DNA from: Candidatus Butyricicoccus avistercoris
GTDB lineage: Bacteria; Bacillota; Clostridia; Oscillospirales; Butyricicoccaceae
Length of the DNA: 64,000 nt
Reading direction: 5' to 3'
NCBI GenBank assembly: GCA_019113005.1
Contig: DXIE01000049.1
Coordinates: 1 to 64,000 of the forward strand
Program-made: the position numbers and the translations under genes
Shown: positions 10,144 to 19,090 of the stretch, piece by piece
How positions within the stretch are numbered: the stretch's first letter is position 1
Layout: each line of letters begins with the position of its first letter
Notes under the pieces: generated by a model
What the model was told of the DNA's origin: nothing
Databases searched by the model: none
The model's input: only the letters and a program-made list of their open reading frames with translations

Positions 10144-10211
10144 CACTAAATTTCATTTTTTTCAGATATTTTTTTATAAAATTCGACATTAATATTTTTA
10201 CTCATTAAGCA

Positions 10212-10240
10212 TTGACATTTATTTCTTACAGTTGTAAGAT
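10212..10240 (+). promoter_or_regulatory. Promoter of the blaI/blaR1-like operon
   Basis: TTGACA (10212-10217), 17-base spacer, TAAGAT (10235-10240). The -10 hexamer is embedded in the first palindromic operator. Confidence 0.8.
10225..10238. promoter_or_regulatory. BlaI-type operator site 1
   Basis: Palindrome cttaca-gt-tgtaag overlapping the -10 region. BlaI/MecI repressors recognise TACA/TGTA dyads. Confidence 0.7.
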
Positions 10241-10249
10241 GTATTTAAA

Positions 10250-10263
10250 CTTACATATGTAAG
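10250..10263. promoter_or_regulatory. BlaI-type operator site 2
   Basis: Perfect palindrome cttacatatgtaag, 25 bases centre to centre from site 1 and just downstream of the expected transcription start. Two such sites are typical of BlaI autoregulation. Confidence 0.7.
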
Positions 10264-10283
10264 ACTTTAAAGGAGGCTGCAAA

Positions 10284-10649
10284 ATGAAAGAAAACAATCA
10301 AATCAGTAGTGCAGAATTGGAGGTTATGCAAATTCTTTGGAATTCAAAAGAGCCACTTAATATTCAAGCTGTTTGCGACCGAATGCCGAGCAACAAGTGG
10401 GCATATAAAACAGTGGCCACTTTGCTTATCCGAATGGAGGAAAAAGGTGCAGTCACTTCTCAAAAAAAAGGTCGTATAAACTATTATAGACCGATTTTAG
10501 ACAAGGAAAAATATACAAAAGAACAAACAAAAGAGTTTGTATCAAAGTTATACAACGGTTCTGTAAAAGACCTTGCTGTTTCACTTTTTAAAAGTGATGA
10601 TATGACACAATCTGATATTGACGAAATTAGAAAAATGTTTGATTTATAA
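10284..10649 (+). CDS. BlaI/MecI-family transcriptional repressor
   Basis: 121 residues, normal family length. Winged helix with ISSAELEVMQILWNSKEPL at the N-terminus and the recognition region WAYKTVATLLIRMEEKG, followed by the dimerisation helix. Such repressors are inactivated by cleavage triggered by a BlaR1-type membrane protease. AAAGGAGG precedes ATG. Two TACA/TGTA palindromes in its own promoter suggest autoregulation. The M56 peptidase gene begins 13 bases downstream. There is no beta-lactamase in the window, so the regulated stress is unknown. Confidence 0.9.
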   Translation: MKENNQISSAELEVMQILWNSKEPLNIQAVCDRMPSNKWAYKTVATLLIRMEEKGAVTSQKKGRINYYRPILDKEKYTKEQTKEFVSKLYNGSVKDLAVSLFKSDDMTQSDIDEIRKMFDL

Positions 10650-10662
10650 GGGCGGTGTTTTT

Positions 10663-12396
10663 ATGGGGGAACTTATAAAAAACATAATTTTAATGTCAGC
10701 TGTTGGAGGGATTTTAGCAATATTTCTTTTAATCGTAAAACCTTTGACAAAAAGACTCTTTAGTCCCAAATGGCAATATTATATATGGCTTTCTGTTTTA
10801 ATTGTAATGGTTTTGCCAATAAAATTTAATTTGCCAGAAAAATCACCAAATATAGTATCAACTGATGCTATTTTTCAGACTGCTAATCAAATTAAACCCG
10901 CTCAAATAGAGCAACAACCAGTGCAAACCATTGCATTTGATAAAGTATCAGAAATATCTAATATAAAAGCTCCAGAAATCCCAATAGATATTATTAAAAT
11001 TTTAAGTTTAATATGGTTATTTATAGCTTTACTCATTTTTCTATATAAGTTAATCAAATATATAATATTTGTGCGAAAAATCAGTAAAAATTCTTTCGCC
11101 GACTTTGGTACTCAAAATATACTGAAAAAACTCACTATACGCAAAACATCACTGCTTGATGCACCTTTAATTGTAGGCTTGATAAACCCTACTTTATATC
11201 TTCCAGAGTACGAAATCAGTGATAATGATTTGAATTATATCTTAATGCATGAATTAACCCATTATAAACGACATGACTTATTATATAAATGGTTTGCAAT
11301 GTTTGTTTTAAGTATTCACTGGTTTAATCCTTTGATATATGTTGTATCAAAACAGATTGATGAGGAATGTGAAATTTCGTGTGATTATGAGGTTTGTAAA
11401 AATCTTTCAGACAATGATAAAAAGTATTATATGGCTATGATACTTGAATTTATACAAACATCAATAGTAAAAAAAAGACCGCTTACCACTCAAATGGCAA
11501 GCAGTAAAACAATACTTAAAAGGAGATTTACTATGATTAAAAACAAAAAAACAACAAGTAAATTAGTATCGGTATTTTCAGTTATACTAGCTCTTGCTAT
11601 GTTTTCCACAACTGTGTTTGCAAGCGGTTTGGTAAACACACTTTCTCAAAATCAAGATAGCAATATAAAATATGAAGTTTATAATGGTGATAAGTTAATA
11701 TCATTTGATAATGAACCTTTTATTTATAATGATAGCTACTATTTGCCACTGCGTGAAACATTAGATGCGTTTGATATAACCAATATTGAGTGGAATAACG
11801 GAAAAATTAAAATTTCCATGCCTGATTCACCTAAAGAATATGTAAATTCTAATAGTTGTGAAATTGCTATTGGTAGTGACCAAGTAATATATGACAATGC
11901 AACATATACAATCAATTGTGTACCTATATTAAAAGATAATATTACATATGCAAGCTTATTCTTTTTTGAGGATTTAATAAGAGTTGGACAAATTCCAGAC
12001 TTCAGATTTAATGCAGTTAGAGATTTATCACCAGAGGCTTATTATGAGGAAGGAGAGCAAGTATTTATAGGAACTCTGGAAGAACAGGACAATTTCAACC
12101 CAGACACACCAGTTAAACGAATTATCGTTGATGAGAACAGAAACACATTGGCAGTAATTCCTGTGGAAAATCAACAGCCCGAAAAGCTTGCACAAATCAA
12201 ACTTGATGATGTTGTAAATATAGATGGATATAGCAATACATTTAATGCTTATATTATGAATATAACTGCAAATGGTGACTATATATATGCACATAGTGAT
12301 ATTTTAATATATAAAGATGATAAAAGAATTGCATATATACCCGTTTCATGGCAAATAAATATACCTAAACCAGATTTTTCTGATTTGAACAGTTAA
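10663..12396 (+). CDS. BlaR1-like M56 membrane metallopeptidase with a stalk-like C-terminal domain
   Basis: 577 residues from ATG 10663; the track start at 10618 lies inside the repressor gene. Transmembrane segments occupy about residues 5-60, 110-140 and 215-235. The zinc protease motif is H196-E-L-T-H200, followed by the second metal-ligand region EISCDYEV. A further hydrophobic segment (about residues 305-325) leads to an extracellular part containing a copper-amine-oxidase-N-like module (YEVYNGDKLISF..., SYYLPLRETLDAF). It has no penicillin-binding sensor domain, so it is not a standard BlaR1. It probably senses an envelope signal and cleaves the adjacent repressor. A terminator follows. 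Confidence 0.85.
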   Translation: MGELIKNIILMSAVGGILAIFLLIVKPLTKRLFSPKWQYYIWLSVLIVMVLPIKFNLPEKSPNIVSTDAIFQTANQIKPAQIEQQPVQTIAFDKVSEISNIKAPEIPIDIIKILSLIWLFIALLIFLYKLIKYIIFVRKISKNSFADFGTQNILKKLTIRKTSLLDAPLIVGLINPTLYLPEYEISDNDLNYILMHELTHYKRHDLLYKWFAMFVLSIHWFNPLIYVVSKQIDEECEISCDYEVCKNLSDNDKKYYMAMILEFIQTSIVKKRPLTTQMASSKTILKRRFTMIKNKKTTSKLVSVFSVILALAMFSTTVFASGLVNTLSQNQDSNIKYEVYNGDKLISFDNEPFIYNDSYYLPLRETLDAFDITNIEWNNGKIKISMPDSPKEYVNSNSCEIAIGSDQVIYDNATYTINCVPILKDNITYASLFFFEDLIRVGQIPDFRFNAVRDLSPEAYYEEGEQVFIGTLEEQDNFNPDTPVKRIIVDENRNTLAVIPVENQQPEKLAQIKLDDVVNIDGYSNTFNAYIMNITANGDYIYAHSDILIYKDDKRIAYIPVSWQINIPKPDFSDLNS

Positions 12397-12407
12397 TAAA
12401 ATAGTAA

Positions 12408-12442
12408 AGCCGATAATTTTGAAAATTATCGGCTCTTTTTTA
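12408..12442 (+). terminator. Terminator of the blaI/blaR1-like operon
   Basis: Ten-base stem agccgataat/attatcggct, 7-base loop, then CTTTTTT. Confidence 0.9.
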
Positions 12443-12449
12443 TATTAAA

Positions 12450-12484
12450 ACAAAAAAACGAGTGTTCTAATAAGAACACTCGTT
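12450..12484 (-). terminator. Terminator of the second tRNA-Pro gene
   Basis: Twelve-base stem aacgagtgttct/agaacactcgtt, 4-base loop, T run on the minus strand, ending 1 base after the tRNA. Its sequence differs from the terminator of copy 1. Confidence 0.92.
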
Positions 12485-12485
12485 A

Positions 12486-12561
12486 TGGTCGAGGTGACAG
12501 GACTTGAACCTGCGGCATCCTGCTCCCAAAACAGGCGCGCTACCAGCTGCGCTACACCTCG
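12486..12561 (-). tRNA. tRNA-Pro (anticodon TGG), copy 2
   Basis: Base-for-base identical to the tRNA at 10001-10076, CCA included. Same strand and orientation. Confidence 0.97.
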
Positions 12562-12599
12562 TTATCAAGCTGTCATACTCTCTCACTGACAGCTTTTAT

Positions 12600-12628
12600 A
12601 GTATATCATTCTGTATATATTTTGTCAA
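12600..12628 (-). promoter_or_regulatory. Promoter of tRNA-Pro copy 2
   Basis: TTGACA, 17-base spacer, TATACT on the minus strand, at the same distance from the tRNA as in copy 1. Confidence 0.88.
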
Positions 12629-12657
12629 CAGTTTTTTTATAATTTTTTTGAGAAATT

Positions 12658-13290
12658 TTATTTTATACGTCTGCCCATAAATTTGGTTTCAATAACCTCA
12701 GCTGAAACCTGCCCCGCTGTGGCATCTGCAAGAGCTTTATTGAGTGCATCTTCTGTACCCTCTGGCACTGTGCAAGTAAGAGTAACGTCTGCACCATAGT
12801 CTGTTTCCTCTATTGTGCAGTTTTGTTCTGGCAGTATTTGCTGAATTATGCCAAGAAGTGAATAAGGACAAGCTATAAGCACAACTGAAAACATACTCAT
12901 TTGCTGAACTCCAGCGGCAGCTACTGCTATTTGTGTGCCTTTGGTATATGCTCTTACCAGTCCACCTGTACCAAGCAATATACCGCCAAAATATCTGGTG
13001 ACAACACAGCACACATCTACTAGGTTTTCATGTCTCAAAACCTCGAGTATTGGCATACCCGCTGTTCCTTGTGGTTCACCATCATCAGAGTAACGCATTA
13101 TATTTCCGTCACGCAGAATATAAGCCCAGCAATTATGTGCAGCGTCCCAATAGGTTTCACGCATTTGCTTTATTTTTTCGGTTGCTTCTTCGGGTGTTTC
13201 CACATGCCATAATCTACCCGTAAATTTAGAACGTTTTTCTACAAAATTGTCCTCACCATATGGCTTAAACGGTATAAAATAATCTTTCAT
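12658..13290 (-). CDS. YigZ/IMPACT family protein
   Basis: 210 residues. The N-terminal IMPACT domain shows the family signature: SKFTGRLWHVETPEEA, then DAAHNCWAYILRDG, YSDDGEPQGTAGMPIL and TRYFGGILLGTGGLVRAY. The C-terminal DUF1949-type ferredoxin-like domain covers about residues 135-200. The eukaryotic relative regulates translation stress; the bacterial role is unclear. The gene follows hflX by 21 bases on the same strand, so they are probably co-transcribed. Confidence 0.93.
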   Translation of the reverse strand: MKDYFIPFKPYGEDNFVEKRSKFTGRLWHVETPEEATEKIKQMRETYWDAAHNCWAYILRDGNIMRYSDDGEPQGTAGMPILEVLRHENLVDVCCVVTRYFGGILLGTGGLVRAYTKGTQIAVAAAGVQQMSMFSVVLIACPYSLLGIIQQILPEQNCTIEETDYGADVTLTCTVPEGTEDALNKALADATAGQVSAEVIETKFMGRRIK

Positions 13291-13311
13291 GTGTTCCCCT
13301 CCCGATTTAAT

Positions 13312-14580
13312 TTACTCTTTGATTTCGTATTCCTTCATTTGACCACACAGTTTATCGTCCATAATAGCTTCGACTATTGTTCCTTCTCCTGCATATTCAA
13401 CTGAAAGCACTTGAGCTTCTCTATGAATTATATCAAGTGCAAAGCCTTCAGAGTATGGAATAAGCATTTTCATTTGGTGCTTACCTTTTCCAAGAGCCTT
13501 CTCAATAGCTGAAAGGAGTTCCTGTTCGCCCATACCTGTTTTTGCAGATATTGCAACACTTCCCTGCTCTAAATAAGGCAATATATCGCATTTATCTGCC
13601 TTGTTATAAACTAAAATCTTTGGTATTTCCTTTGCACCAAGCTGCTCTATTACCTTGTTAACAGTTTGCTCATGGATTTCCCAATCTGGGTCGGATATAT
13701 CTATAACATGAAGAAGTAAATCAGCATATTTAAGTTCTTCAAGCGTTGCTTTAAACGCTGATACTAAGTGATGAGGTAATTTTCTAATAAAACCAACAGT
13801 ATCACTTAATAAAATTTCCTGAGTATCTGAAATACGTTTTTTTCTTGTTGTAGTGTCAAGAGTGTCGAATAATCTGTTATTAGCCTCAATGCCCGCATCT
13901 GTTAAAAAATTAAGAAGTGTAGATTTACCAGCATTTGTATAGCCTACGATTGCGACAAGTGGCATTTCGGTTTTCTGACGTTGTCTACGCTGAATCGCAC
14001 GAACTGCACGAACTTGCTCAAGGTCAGCTCTTAACTTGTCAATTCTTCGTCTGATATGACGTCTATCGCTTTCGAGCTTACTTTCACCTGGGCCACGAGT
14101 ACCAATACCGCCGCCAAGTCTGCTCATAGACTTACCAAGACCAGAAAGTCTAGGTAAAATATATTGATATTGAGCAAGTTCAACTTGAAGTTTACCTTCA
14201 CCTGTTCTAGCTCTTTGAGCGAAAATATCAAGTATTAACGCCGACCTATCTAGTACAGTAACACCAGTTAGTTCTTCAAGATTACTCATTTGAGATGGTG
14301 AAAGCTCATTATCAAAAATGACTAAATTTGCCTCGTTAGCATCTACAAGAGCTTTTACTTCCTCAGCCTTGCCCTCACCTATAAATGTTCTTGCATCAGG
14401 TGCTGGGCGATTTTGTAAAGTCATCGCAACAGATTCGCCGCCTGCTGTTTCAAGCAGTGCAGCAAGCTCTGCCATAGTACGCTCATCAGAGTTTTCCTCT
14501 GGTTTAAATGAGTGACAGCTAAGACCTACAAGTACAGCTTTTTCGATTTTCTTTTCTTCGTTTAATTCTTGTAATTGCAT
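13312..14580 (-). CDS. hflX: HflX, ribosome-associated GTPase
   Basis: 422 residues. The HflX N-terminal domain carries TFIGEGKAEEV and the coiled linker with the signature RGPGESKLESDRRHIRRRI. The G domain has G1 VGYTNAGKSTLL, G3 DTVGFI and G4 NKAD. HflX splits stalled or heat-damaged ribosomes. AGGAGG precedes ATG. It is the first gene of a unit with yigZ. Confidence 0.96.
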   Translation of the reverse strand: MQLQELNEEKKIEKAVLVGLSCHSFKPEENSDERTMAELAALLETAGGESVAMTLQNRPAPDARTFIGEGKAEEVKALVDANEANLVIFDNELSPSQMSNLEELTGVTVLDRSALILDIFAQRARTGEGKLQVELAQYQYILPRLSGLGKSMSRLGGGIGTRGPGESKLESDRRHIRRRIDKLRADLEQVRAVRAIQRRQRQKTEMPLVAIVGYTNAGKSTLLNFLTDAGIEANNRLFDTLDTTTRKKRISDTQEILLSDTVGFIRKLPHHLVSAFKATLEELKYADLLLHVIDISDPDWEIHEQTVNKVIEQLGAKEIPKILVYNKADKCDILPYLEQGSVAISAKTGMGEQELLSAIEKALGKGKHQMKMLIPYSEGFALDIIHREAQVLSVEYAGEGTIVEAIMDDKLCGQMKEYEIKE

Positions 14581-14614
14581 AGTTTAACCTCCTCTATTTT
14601 AAAATAGAAATGGC

Positions 14615-14655
14615 AAAATAGAAAAGCCATCGAAAGCAAACGCAATCGATGGCTT
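14615..14655 (-). terminator. Terminator of rpmE
   Basis: Ten-base stem aagccatcga/tcgatggctt with a 12-base loop; the following minus-strand tract TTTTCTATTTT is a rather weak U-run. Confidence 0.75.
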
Positions 14656-14659
14656 AACA

Positions 14660-14863
14660 TTACTTGTCGAGATTAAAACGCTTCTTGAAGCGATCAACAC
14701 GTCCGCCGGTGTCTACCAGCTTCTGCTTACCGGTGAAGAACGGGTGACACTTCGAGCAAACGTCTACTACGATGTTCTCCTTAGTGGAGCCAGTCTCGAT
14801 GATATTGCCGCAAGCACAACGAATAGTTGTCTGCTTATAATCTGGGTGGATACCCTGCTTCAT
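14660..14863 (-). CDS. rpmE: 50S ribosomal protein L31 (zinc-binding form)
   Basis: 67 residues, [20 protein letters not shown] at the start and [22 protein letters not shown] in the middle, diagnostic of L31. CxC and CSKC supply four potential zinc ligands, so this is the C+ paralogue. A Shine-Dalgarno sequence (AGAGGTG) precedes ATG. It is monocistronic with its own terminator. Confidence 0.97.
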   Translation of the reverse strand: MKQGIHPDYKQTTIRCACGNIIETGSTKENIVVDVCSKCHPFFTGKQKLVDTGGRVDRFKKRFNLDK

Positions 14864-14967
14864 GTTGTTTCACCTCTTTCCGGTTTAGGCATTACAGTCG
14901 TAAGGTTATAATATCACATAGTTATACAAATTGCAAGCTTTTTTTAGTGTTTATTTAAAAAATCTTT

Positions 14968-16311
14968 TTAGCCTACTGCCACTTTTTCAAGCGGTTTTTT
15001 TGACAGACCATGTGTTTGACTTTGTACAATAGCATAAAGCATAGTCATACAGCCTACACGACCTAAAAACATTAAAAATATTAAAATAATATGAGATGCT
15101 GTGCTTAAATTTGGTGTTATACCTAGTGTCAAGCCTACGGTTGCAATAGCTGAAGATGTTTCAAAAGCCGCTTGCATCATAGTTACACCGTCAAAATAGC
15201 ATAGAGCCATTGCACCAAATAGACAGAGCATAATATAACTCATAGCGATTGTAACCGCATTTTTAAGTACGGTTTTATCTATTCTTCTGCCGAAACATTC
15301 AAGCTCGTCCTCTTTTCGTATCACCGCATGTATACATAGTAATAATACAACAAAAGTGGTTGTTTTCATACCGCCCGCAGTAGAACCTGGAGAACCACCT
15401 ATCAGCATAAGCAGTATCATTAATAATTGGCTGTTAGGCTCTAGCTTATCCAGTCCAACCGAGTTAAAACCCGCTGTACGAGTTGTAACAGACTGAAAAA
15501 GTGCAGCTAAACCTTGAGCTGGTCTTGTAAGACCTGTTTCAACATTTCCATGTTGGAAAATCAATATAAAAATAGCTGGAACTATAATGAGAAAAACAGT
15601 GGCACAAACTACAATTTTACTTTGCAGCGAGAAGTGTTTTTTATCACGTCTATGCAGCCAAATATCTTCCCAAACATAGAAACCAAGACCACCAAACACA
15701 ATAAGTGACATAATTACAATGTTTACAACCCAATCGGACTCAAATGCGGTAAGAGAAGAAAATTTGCCGCTATAAGAGCCCATAAGGTCAAAACCAGCAT
15801 TACAAAAGGCTGATATTGAATGGAAAACACCATACCAAACACCTTTTATAAAACCAAACATTGGTATAAACCTGAGTGATAAAATAACAGCACCTGCTAT
15901 TTCAACTAAAACTGTTACAGTAAAAACAAAACGAGTGAGTCTAACAATACCACCCATTTGAGGGGCTGCAATAGATTCCTGCATTACAAAACGGGATTTA
16001 AGACCTATTCTGCGTCTTGAAATGGTGGCAATCATAGTTGCCATTGTTATAAATCCTAAACCACCTATCTGAATAAGCGTAATTATAATAACTTGACCTA
16101 ATAATGACCAGTGAGTTGCAGTATCATATACTATAAGTCCAGTAACGCAAGTTGCAGAAGTCGCGGTGAATAATGCATCTAAAAAAGGGGTAACTGTATG
16201 TTCTGCACTAGAAACAGGCAGCATAAGCAGTAATGCACCAAATAAAATAATAGACAAATAACCAGTAACAATAATTTTGGTTGGAGTCATTCGTCCAATG
16301 AGCGAGCTCAT
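14968..16311 (-). CDS. Trk/Ktr-type potassium uptake membrane subunit
   Basis: 447 residues with about ten hydrophobic segments. The four pore repeats are visible: FTATSATCVTGLI, FHSISAFCNAGFD, FQSVTTRTAGFNSV and FETSSAIATVGLTLG, each carrying the selectivity glycine. LIGGSPGSTAGGMKTTT is a TrkH/KtrB signature. Length fits KtrB. No KtrA/TrkA gating subunit is adjacent, so the partner must be elsewhere. It lies 30 bases after the AlgX-like gene and may be read through from the acylation operon. Confidence 0.93.
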   Translation of the reverse strand: MSSLIGRMTPTKIIVTGYLSIILFGALLLMLPVSSAEHTVTPFLDALFTATSATCVTGLIVYDTATHWSLLGQVIIITLIQIGGLGFITMATMIATISRRRIGLKSRFVMQESIAAPQMGGIVRLTRFVFTVTVLVEIAGAVILSLRFIPMFGFIKGVWYGVFHSISAFCNAGFDLMGSYSGKFSSLTAFESDWVVNIVIMSLIVFGGLGFYVWEDIWLHRRDKKHFSLQSKIVVCATVFLIIVPAIFILIFQHGNVETGLTRPAQGLAALFQSVTTRTAGFNSVGLDKLEPNSQLLMILLMLIGGSPGSTAGGMKTTTFVVLLLCIHAVIRKEDELECFGRRIDKTVLKNAVTIAMSYIMLCLFGAMALCYFDGVTMMQAAFETSSAIATVGLTLGITPNLSTASHIILIFLMFLGRVGCMTMLYAIVQSQTHGLSKKPLEKVAVG

Positions 16312-16341
16312 ATTTTCATCTCTCCTCGGCTCTAATTTTTA

Positions 16342-17520
16342 TTAACAATATTGTCCATTGCCCTCAGACATATTATATGAAATATTATCTCTTACTGCAA
16401 TTACAATATCAGGCTTATACATATCTATATATTCATATAGTGTCATATCATCATAATGTCTAAAATCAAGTGAGCGAAATTCACTGCAAGATGCATATAT
16501 CAGTGTTTCAAGTGGGTTAGTAAATGAATCACCATACATAAGCACCTTTGGTTTATCTGTTTGATTTGTTTTAATTATAGTTTCGCCCATATCTCCAGAC
16601 ATATAATCACCGTAAGCAGAAAATTGTGCATTACCCTGCTTATATACAAATGGTTCACTTTCAGCTCCATTATCCATTCTTGTAAATTCTACGCTTTGTG
16701 CTGGTTCTGCCCATTTTATATATTCTTTCCTGCTTTGCAAATTACATACGGCACGACTTTGAGCACCTATAAGCTCGCTTTCTGACACATGAAATACAAG
16801 CTCATCATCACTGTAAATCTTCATAGGTGTTTCAAGTCTTTCATTTATCTTTTGCATTAGCGTTCTATATGTTAATAATGCACCATCAAAATTATAATGT
16901 GTATCAATAGATAAATAATAGTCTTTTGGATTTTCCAGACTTTCAAACACTGGTCGCATATTTACCGCAATCGCATTTGTGTCTTTTAAAGCATCAAATA
17001 TACGCTCCTCGGCATATGTTACTAGCTTTGTACCCATTTTCATATATTCTGGGTATTCATCATAATAAATATATCTCTGCTCTGGCACACCTACATAACA
17101 ATAAATAGCACCTGAATTTTGGACATATTCAGCAATATTTTTTATCATTTCTGTTTTATTGTCCATATTTTGCTTTTCAAAGTCAATATTAAAAACCTCT
17201 TGAGCAGTTGAATTTAAAAGTGCACCTGTATCGCTTTCAATAACGTTATTAACTTCTACCCTTGGAAGTGCAAGCTGGATACCAGAATATAATTTTAAAA
17301 GCGTTGTTCTTCCAACTATATGGTCACTAAAATAGCTATCCCAACCTGTAAAATAATCGCCATTTGCAAGGCTTTGAATAGAAAGCTCTGGTTTGGTTTC
17401 AAGAATACGGTTTTCATAAAAAGATGTAATTTCTTTTGGCATAGCAATACTTAATGCTGGTACAAGTAATAAAATAATGCCAAAAACAGCTAAAAATATA
17501 TAATTACAAATTTTTCGCAT
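16342..17520 (-). CDS. AlgX/AlgJ-like (DHHW family) extracellular acyltransferase partner
   Basis: 392 residues. An N-terminal transmembrane anchor (NYIFLAVFGIILLLVPALSI) is followed by an extracellular SGNH-hydrolase-like domain: YFSDHIVGR, then SIDTHYNFDGALLTY and the nucleophile-type loop LMYGDSFTNPL. Proteins of this type work with membrane-bound O-acyltransferases to acetylate extracellular polymers. The MBOAT gene lies 15 bases upstream, which supports a two-component modification system. AAAGG precedes ATG. The acceptor polymer is not identifiable. Confidence 0.85.
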   Translation of the reverse strand: MRKICNYIFLAVFGIILLLVPALSIAMPKEITSFYENRILETKPELSIQSLANGDYFTGWDSYFSDHIVGRTTLLKLYSGIQLALPRVEVNNVIESDTGALLNSTAQEVFNIDFEKQNMDNKTEMIKNIAEYVQNSGAIYCYVGVPEQRYIYYDEYPEYMKMGTKLVTYAEERIFDALKDTNAIAVNMRPVFESLENPKDYYLSIDTHYNFDGALLTYRTLMQKINERLETPMKIYSDDELVFHVSESELIGAQSRAVCNLQSRKEYIKWAEPAQSVEFTRMDNGAESEPFVYKQGNAQFSAYGDYMSGDMGETIIKTNQTDKPKVLMYGDSFTNPLETLIYASCSEFRSLDFRHYDDMTLYEYIDMYKPDIVIAVRDNISYNMSEGNGQYC

Positions 17521-17535
17521 AAGTATTTACCTTTC

Positions 17536-18924
17536 TTAAAATCTAAAATAAATAAATGGATTAAAAGATGAGCTGATAAGCCAAACTATCGATAAACCAA
17601 ACATAGCCATAGCCCAAATATTTTCACCTATTGTAAGCAAACCGCCATATTGTTGCTCTTTTTTTCTAAGCCATTTTACAACAGGAATACTGCATATACA
17701 AGCAGCTATAAGCTCTACACCATATTGATTTAATACATAATATGTGAGTCTGTTTATACCATCTGATGGTGTAAACATTGCTTTTATATACCATACTATT
17801 TGTGCTAGTGACTCTGACCTAAATATTACCCAGCCTATCATAATTAGTAAAAATGAATAAATCCATCTTATAGCACTTGGTAAGCGTTCTAAAACCTTAT
17901 TTAAAAGCACTTTTTCTATAATAAGTATTATACCAAAATAAAAGCCCCATAACATAAAGTTCCATGCAGCACCATGCCAAATACCTGTAAGCGTCCAAAC
18001 AGCGAGTATATTAAAAAGCCATCTAGGTTTAGAGCAGCGATTACCACCTAAAGGAATATACACATAATCTCTAAACCATGTTGAAAGTGAAATATGCCAT
18101 CTTCTCCAAAATTCGGTTATACTCTGAGAAATATATGGATAGTTGAAGTTTTCAAGGAAATGAAAACCAAGTATTTTGCCAAGACCTATCGCCATATCTG
18201 AATAGCCCGAAAAATCAAAGTAAATTTGCATTGTATACGCAAAAGCACCAATCCAAGCTATATCCCAAGTGAGCTGTGATGAGGTCAGTGCAAAAACATC
18301 ATCAGCAATTTGACCCATAGCATTTGAAATCAGCATTTTTTTAGCAAGACCTAACATAAATCTTCTTGCACCCTCGGCAGCTTCGGTTATATTTTCATGT
18401 CTGTTAGAAATTTCATCTGCTACCGTTTGATATCTGACAATAGGGCCAGCGATAAGCTGCGGAAACAGTGCAACATATAAAGCTACATGCAAAGGATTTT
18501 TCTGTACAGGAGCATCACCTCTTGCAACATCAATAACATAGCTTAAGCCTTGGAAAGTGAAGAAAGAAATACCAATAGGTAAAACGATTTCTGGCACAGG
18601 CAAATTAAAACCAAATAAGCTATTTGCACTACTCACTAATAAGATTGTGTATTTATAGTAAATAAGAAGTCCAAGACCTATTACAGTTGCCAAGGCTACG
18701 CCTATTCGTTTATGTTTTACTGCTATAAAGCCACATATATAATTTACCAAAATAGATAAAATCATTACAAAAACGAAAACTGGTTCGCCCCAAGCATAAA
18801 ATCCTAAACTTGCAAGCAATAGTACATTATTTCTGGTTTCACGATATTTAGACGGTATTAAAAAGTATACCGCAAGAAGTAACGGCAAAAAAAGAAATAA
18901 AAAAATAGAGCTACTAAATAGCAT
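17536..18924 (-). CDS. MBOAT-family membrane O-acyltransferase (AlgI/DltB-like)
   Basis: 462 residues from ATG 18924, chosen because AAAGGAG lies 10 bases upstream and family members usually start MLFSS. About ten or more hydrophobic segments. The family signature is present: YFDFSGYSDMAIGLGKILGF, FWRRWHISLSTWFRDYVYIPLGGNR and WHGAAWNFMLWG, where the invariant histidine of GIWHGAAW is the presumed catalytic residue. It moves acyl groups across the membrane for transfer to an extracellular polymer, together with the AlgX-like protein encoded next. No alanine ligase genes are near, so acetylation is more likely than D-alanylation. Confidence 0.93.
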   Translation of the reverse strand: MLFSSSIFLFLFLPLLLAVYFLIPSKYRETRNNVLLLASLGFYAWGEPVFVFVMILSILVNYICGFIAVKHKRIGVALATVIGLGLLIYYKYTILLVSSANSLFGFNLPVPEIVLPIGISFFTFQGLSYVIDVARGDAPVQKNPLHVALYVALFPQLIAGPIVRYQTVADEISNRHENITEAAEGARRFMLGLAKKMLISNAMGQIADDVFALTSSQLTWDIAWIGAFAYTMQIYFDFSGYSDMAIGLGKILGFHFLENFNYPYISQSITEFWRRWHISLSTWFRDYVYIPLGGNRCSKPRWLFNILAVWTLTGIWHGAAWNFMLWGFYFGIILIIEKVLLNKVLERLPSAIRWIYSFLLIMIGWVIFRSESLAQIVWYIKAMFTPSDGINRLTYYVLNQYGVELIAACICSIPVVKWLRKKEQQYGGLLTIGENIWAMAMFGLSIVWLISSSFNPFIYFRF

Positions 18925-19027
18925 AAACCATTTTCTCCTTTTAGACAATCTAACCTATTTTACCAAATATATATTACAAAATCAATGTATATACAATTTT
19001 ATAATACAATCCTTACGGTTTTTTTAC

Positions 19028-19061
19028 AGAAAAAAAATCCAAGGCAAAATGCCTTGGATTT
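19028..19061 (-). terminator. Terminator of rplJ-rplL
   Basis: Perfect 11-base stem aaatccaaggc/gccttggattt, 5-base loop, long T run on the minus strand. Confidence 0.93.
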
Positions 19062-19090
19062 ATAACTTGCATAAGTCAGTGAAGTAAAAA

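Larger units (their letters stand above)
10001..10145. repeat. Direct repeat unit A (tRNA-Pro plus promoter)
   Basis: This segment and 12486-12630 align without gaps: the tRNA is identical and the roughly 69 bases upstream are strongly similar, including the shared block ctgacagcttttatagtata and the promoter. Same orientation, about 2.5 kb apart, flanking the BlaI/BlaR1-like genes. Confidence 0.9.
12486..12630. repeat. Direct repeat unit B (tRNA-Pro plus promoter)
   Basis: Second copy of the tRNA-plus-promoter segment described at 10001-10145. Differences are confined to the 5' leader and the promoter spacer. Confidence 0.9.
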
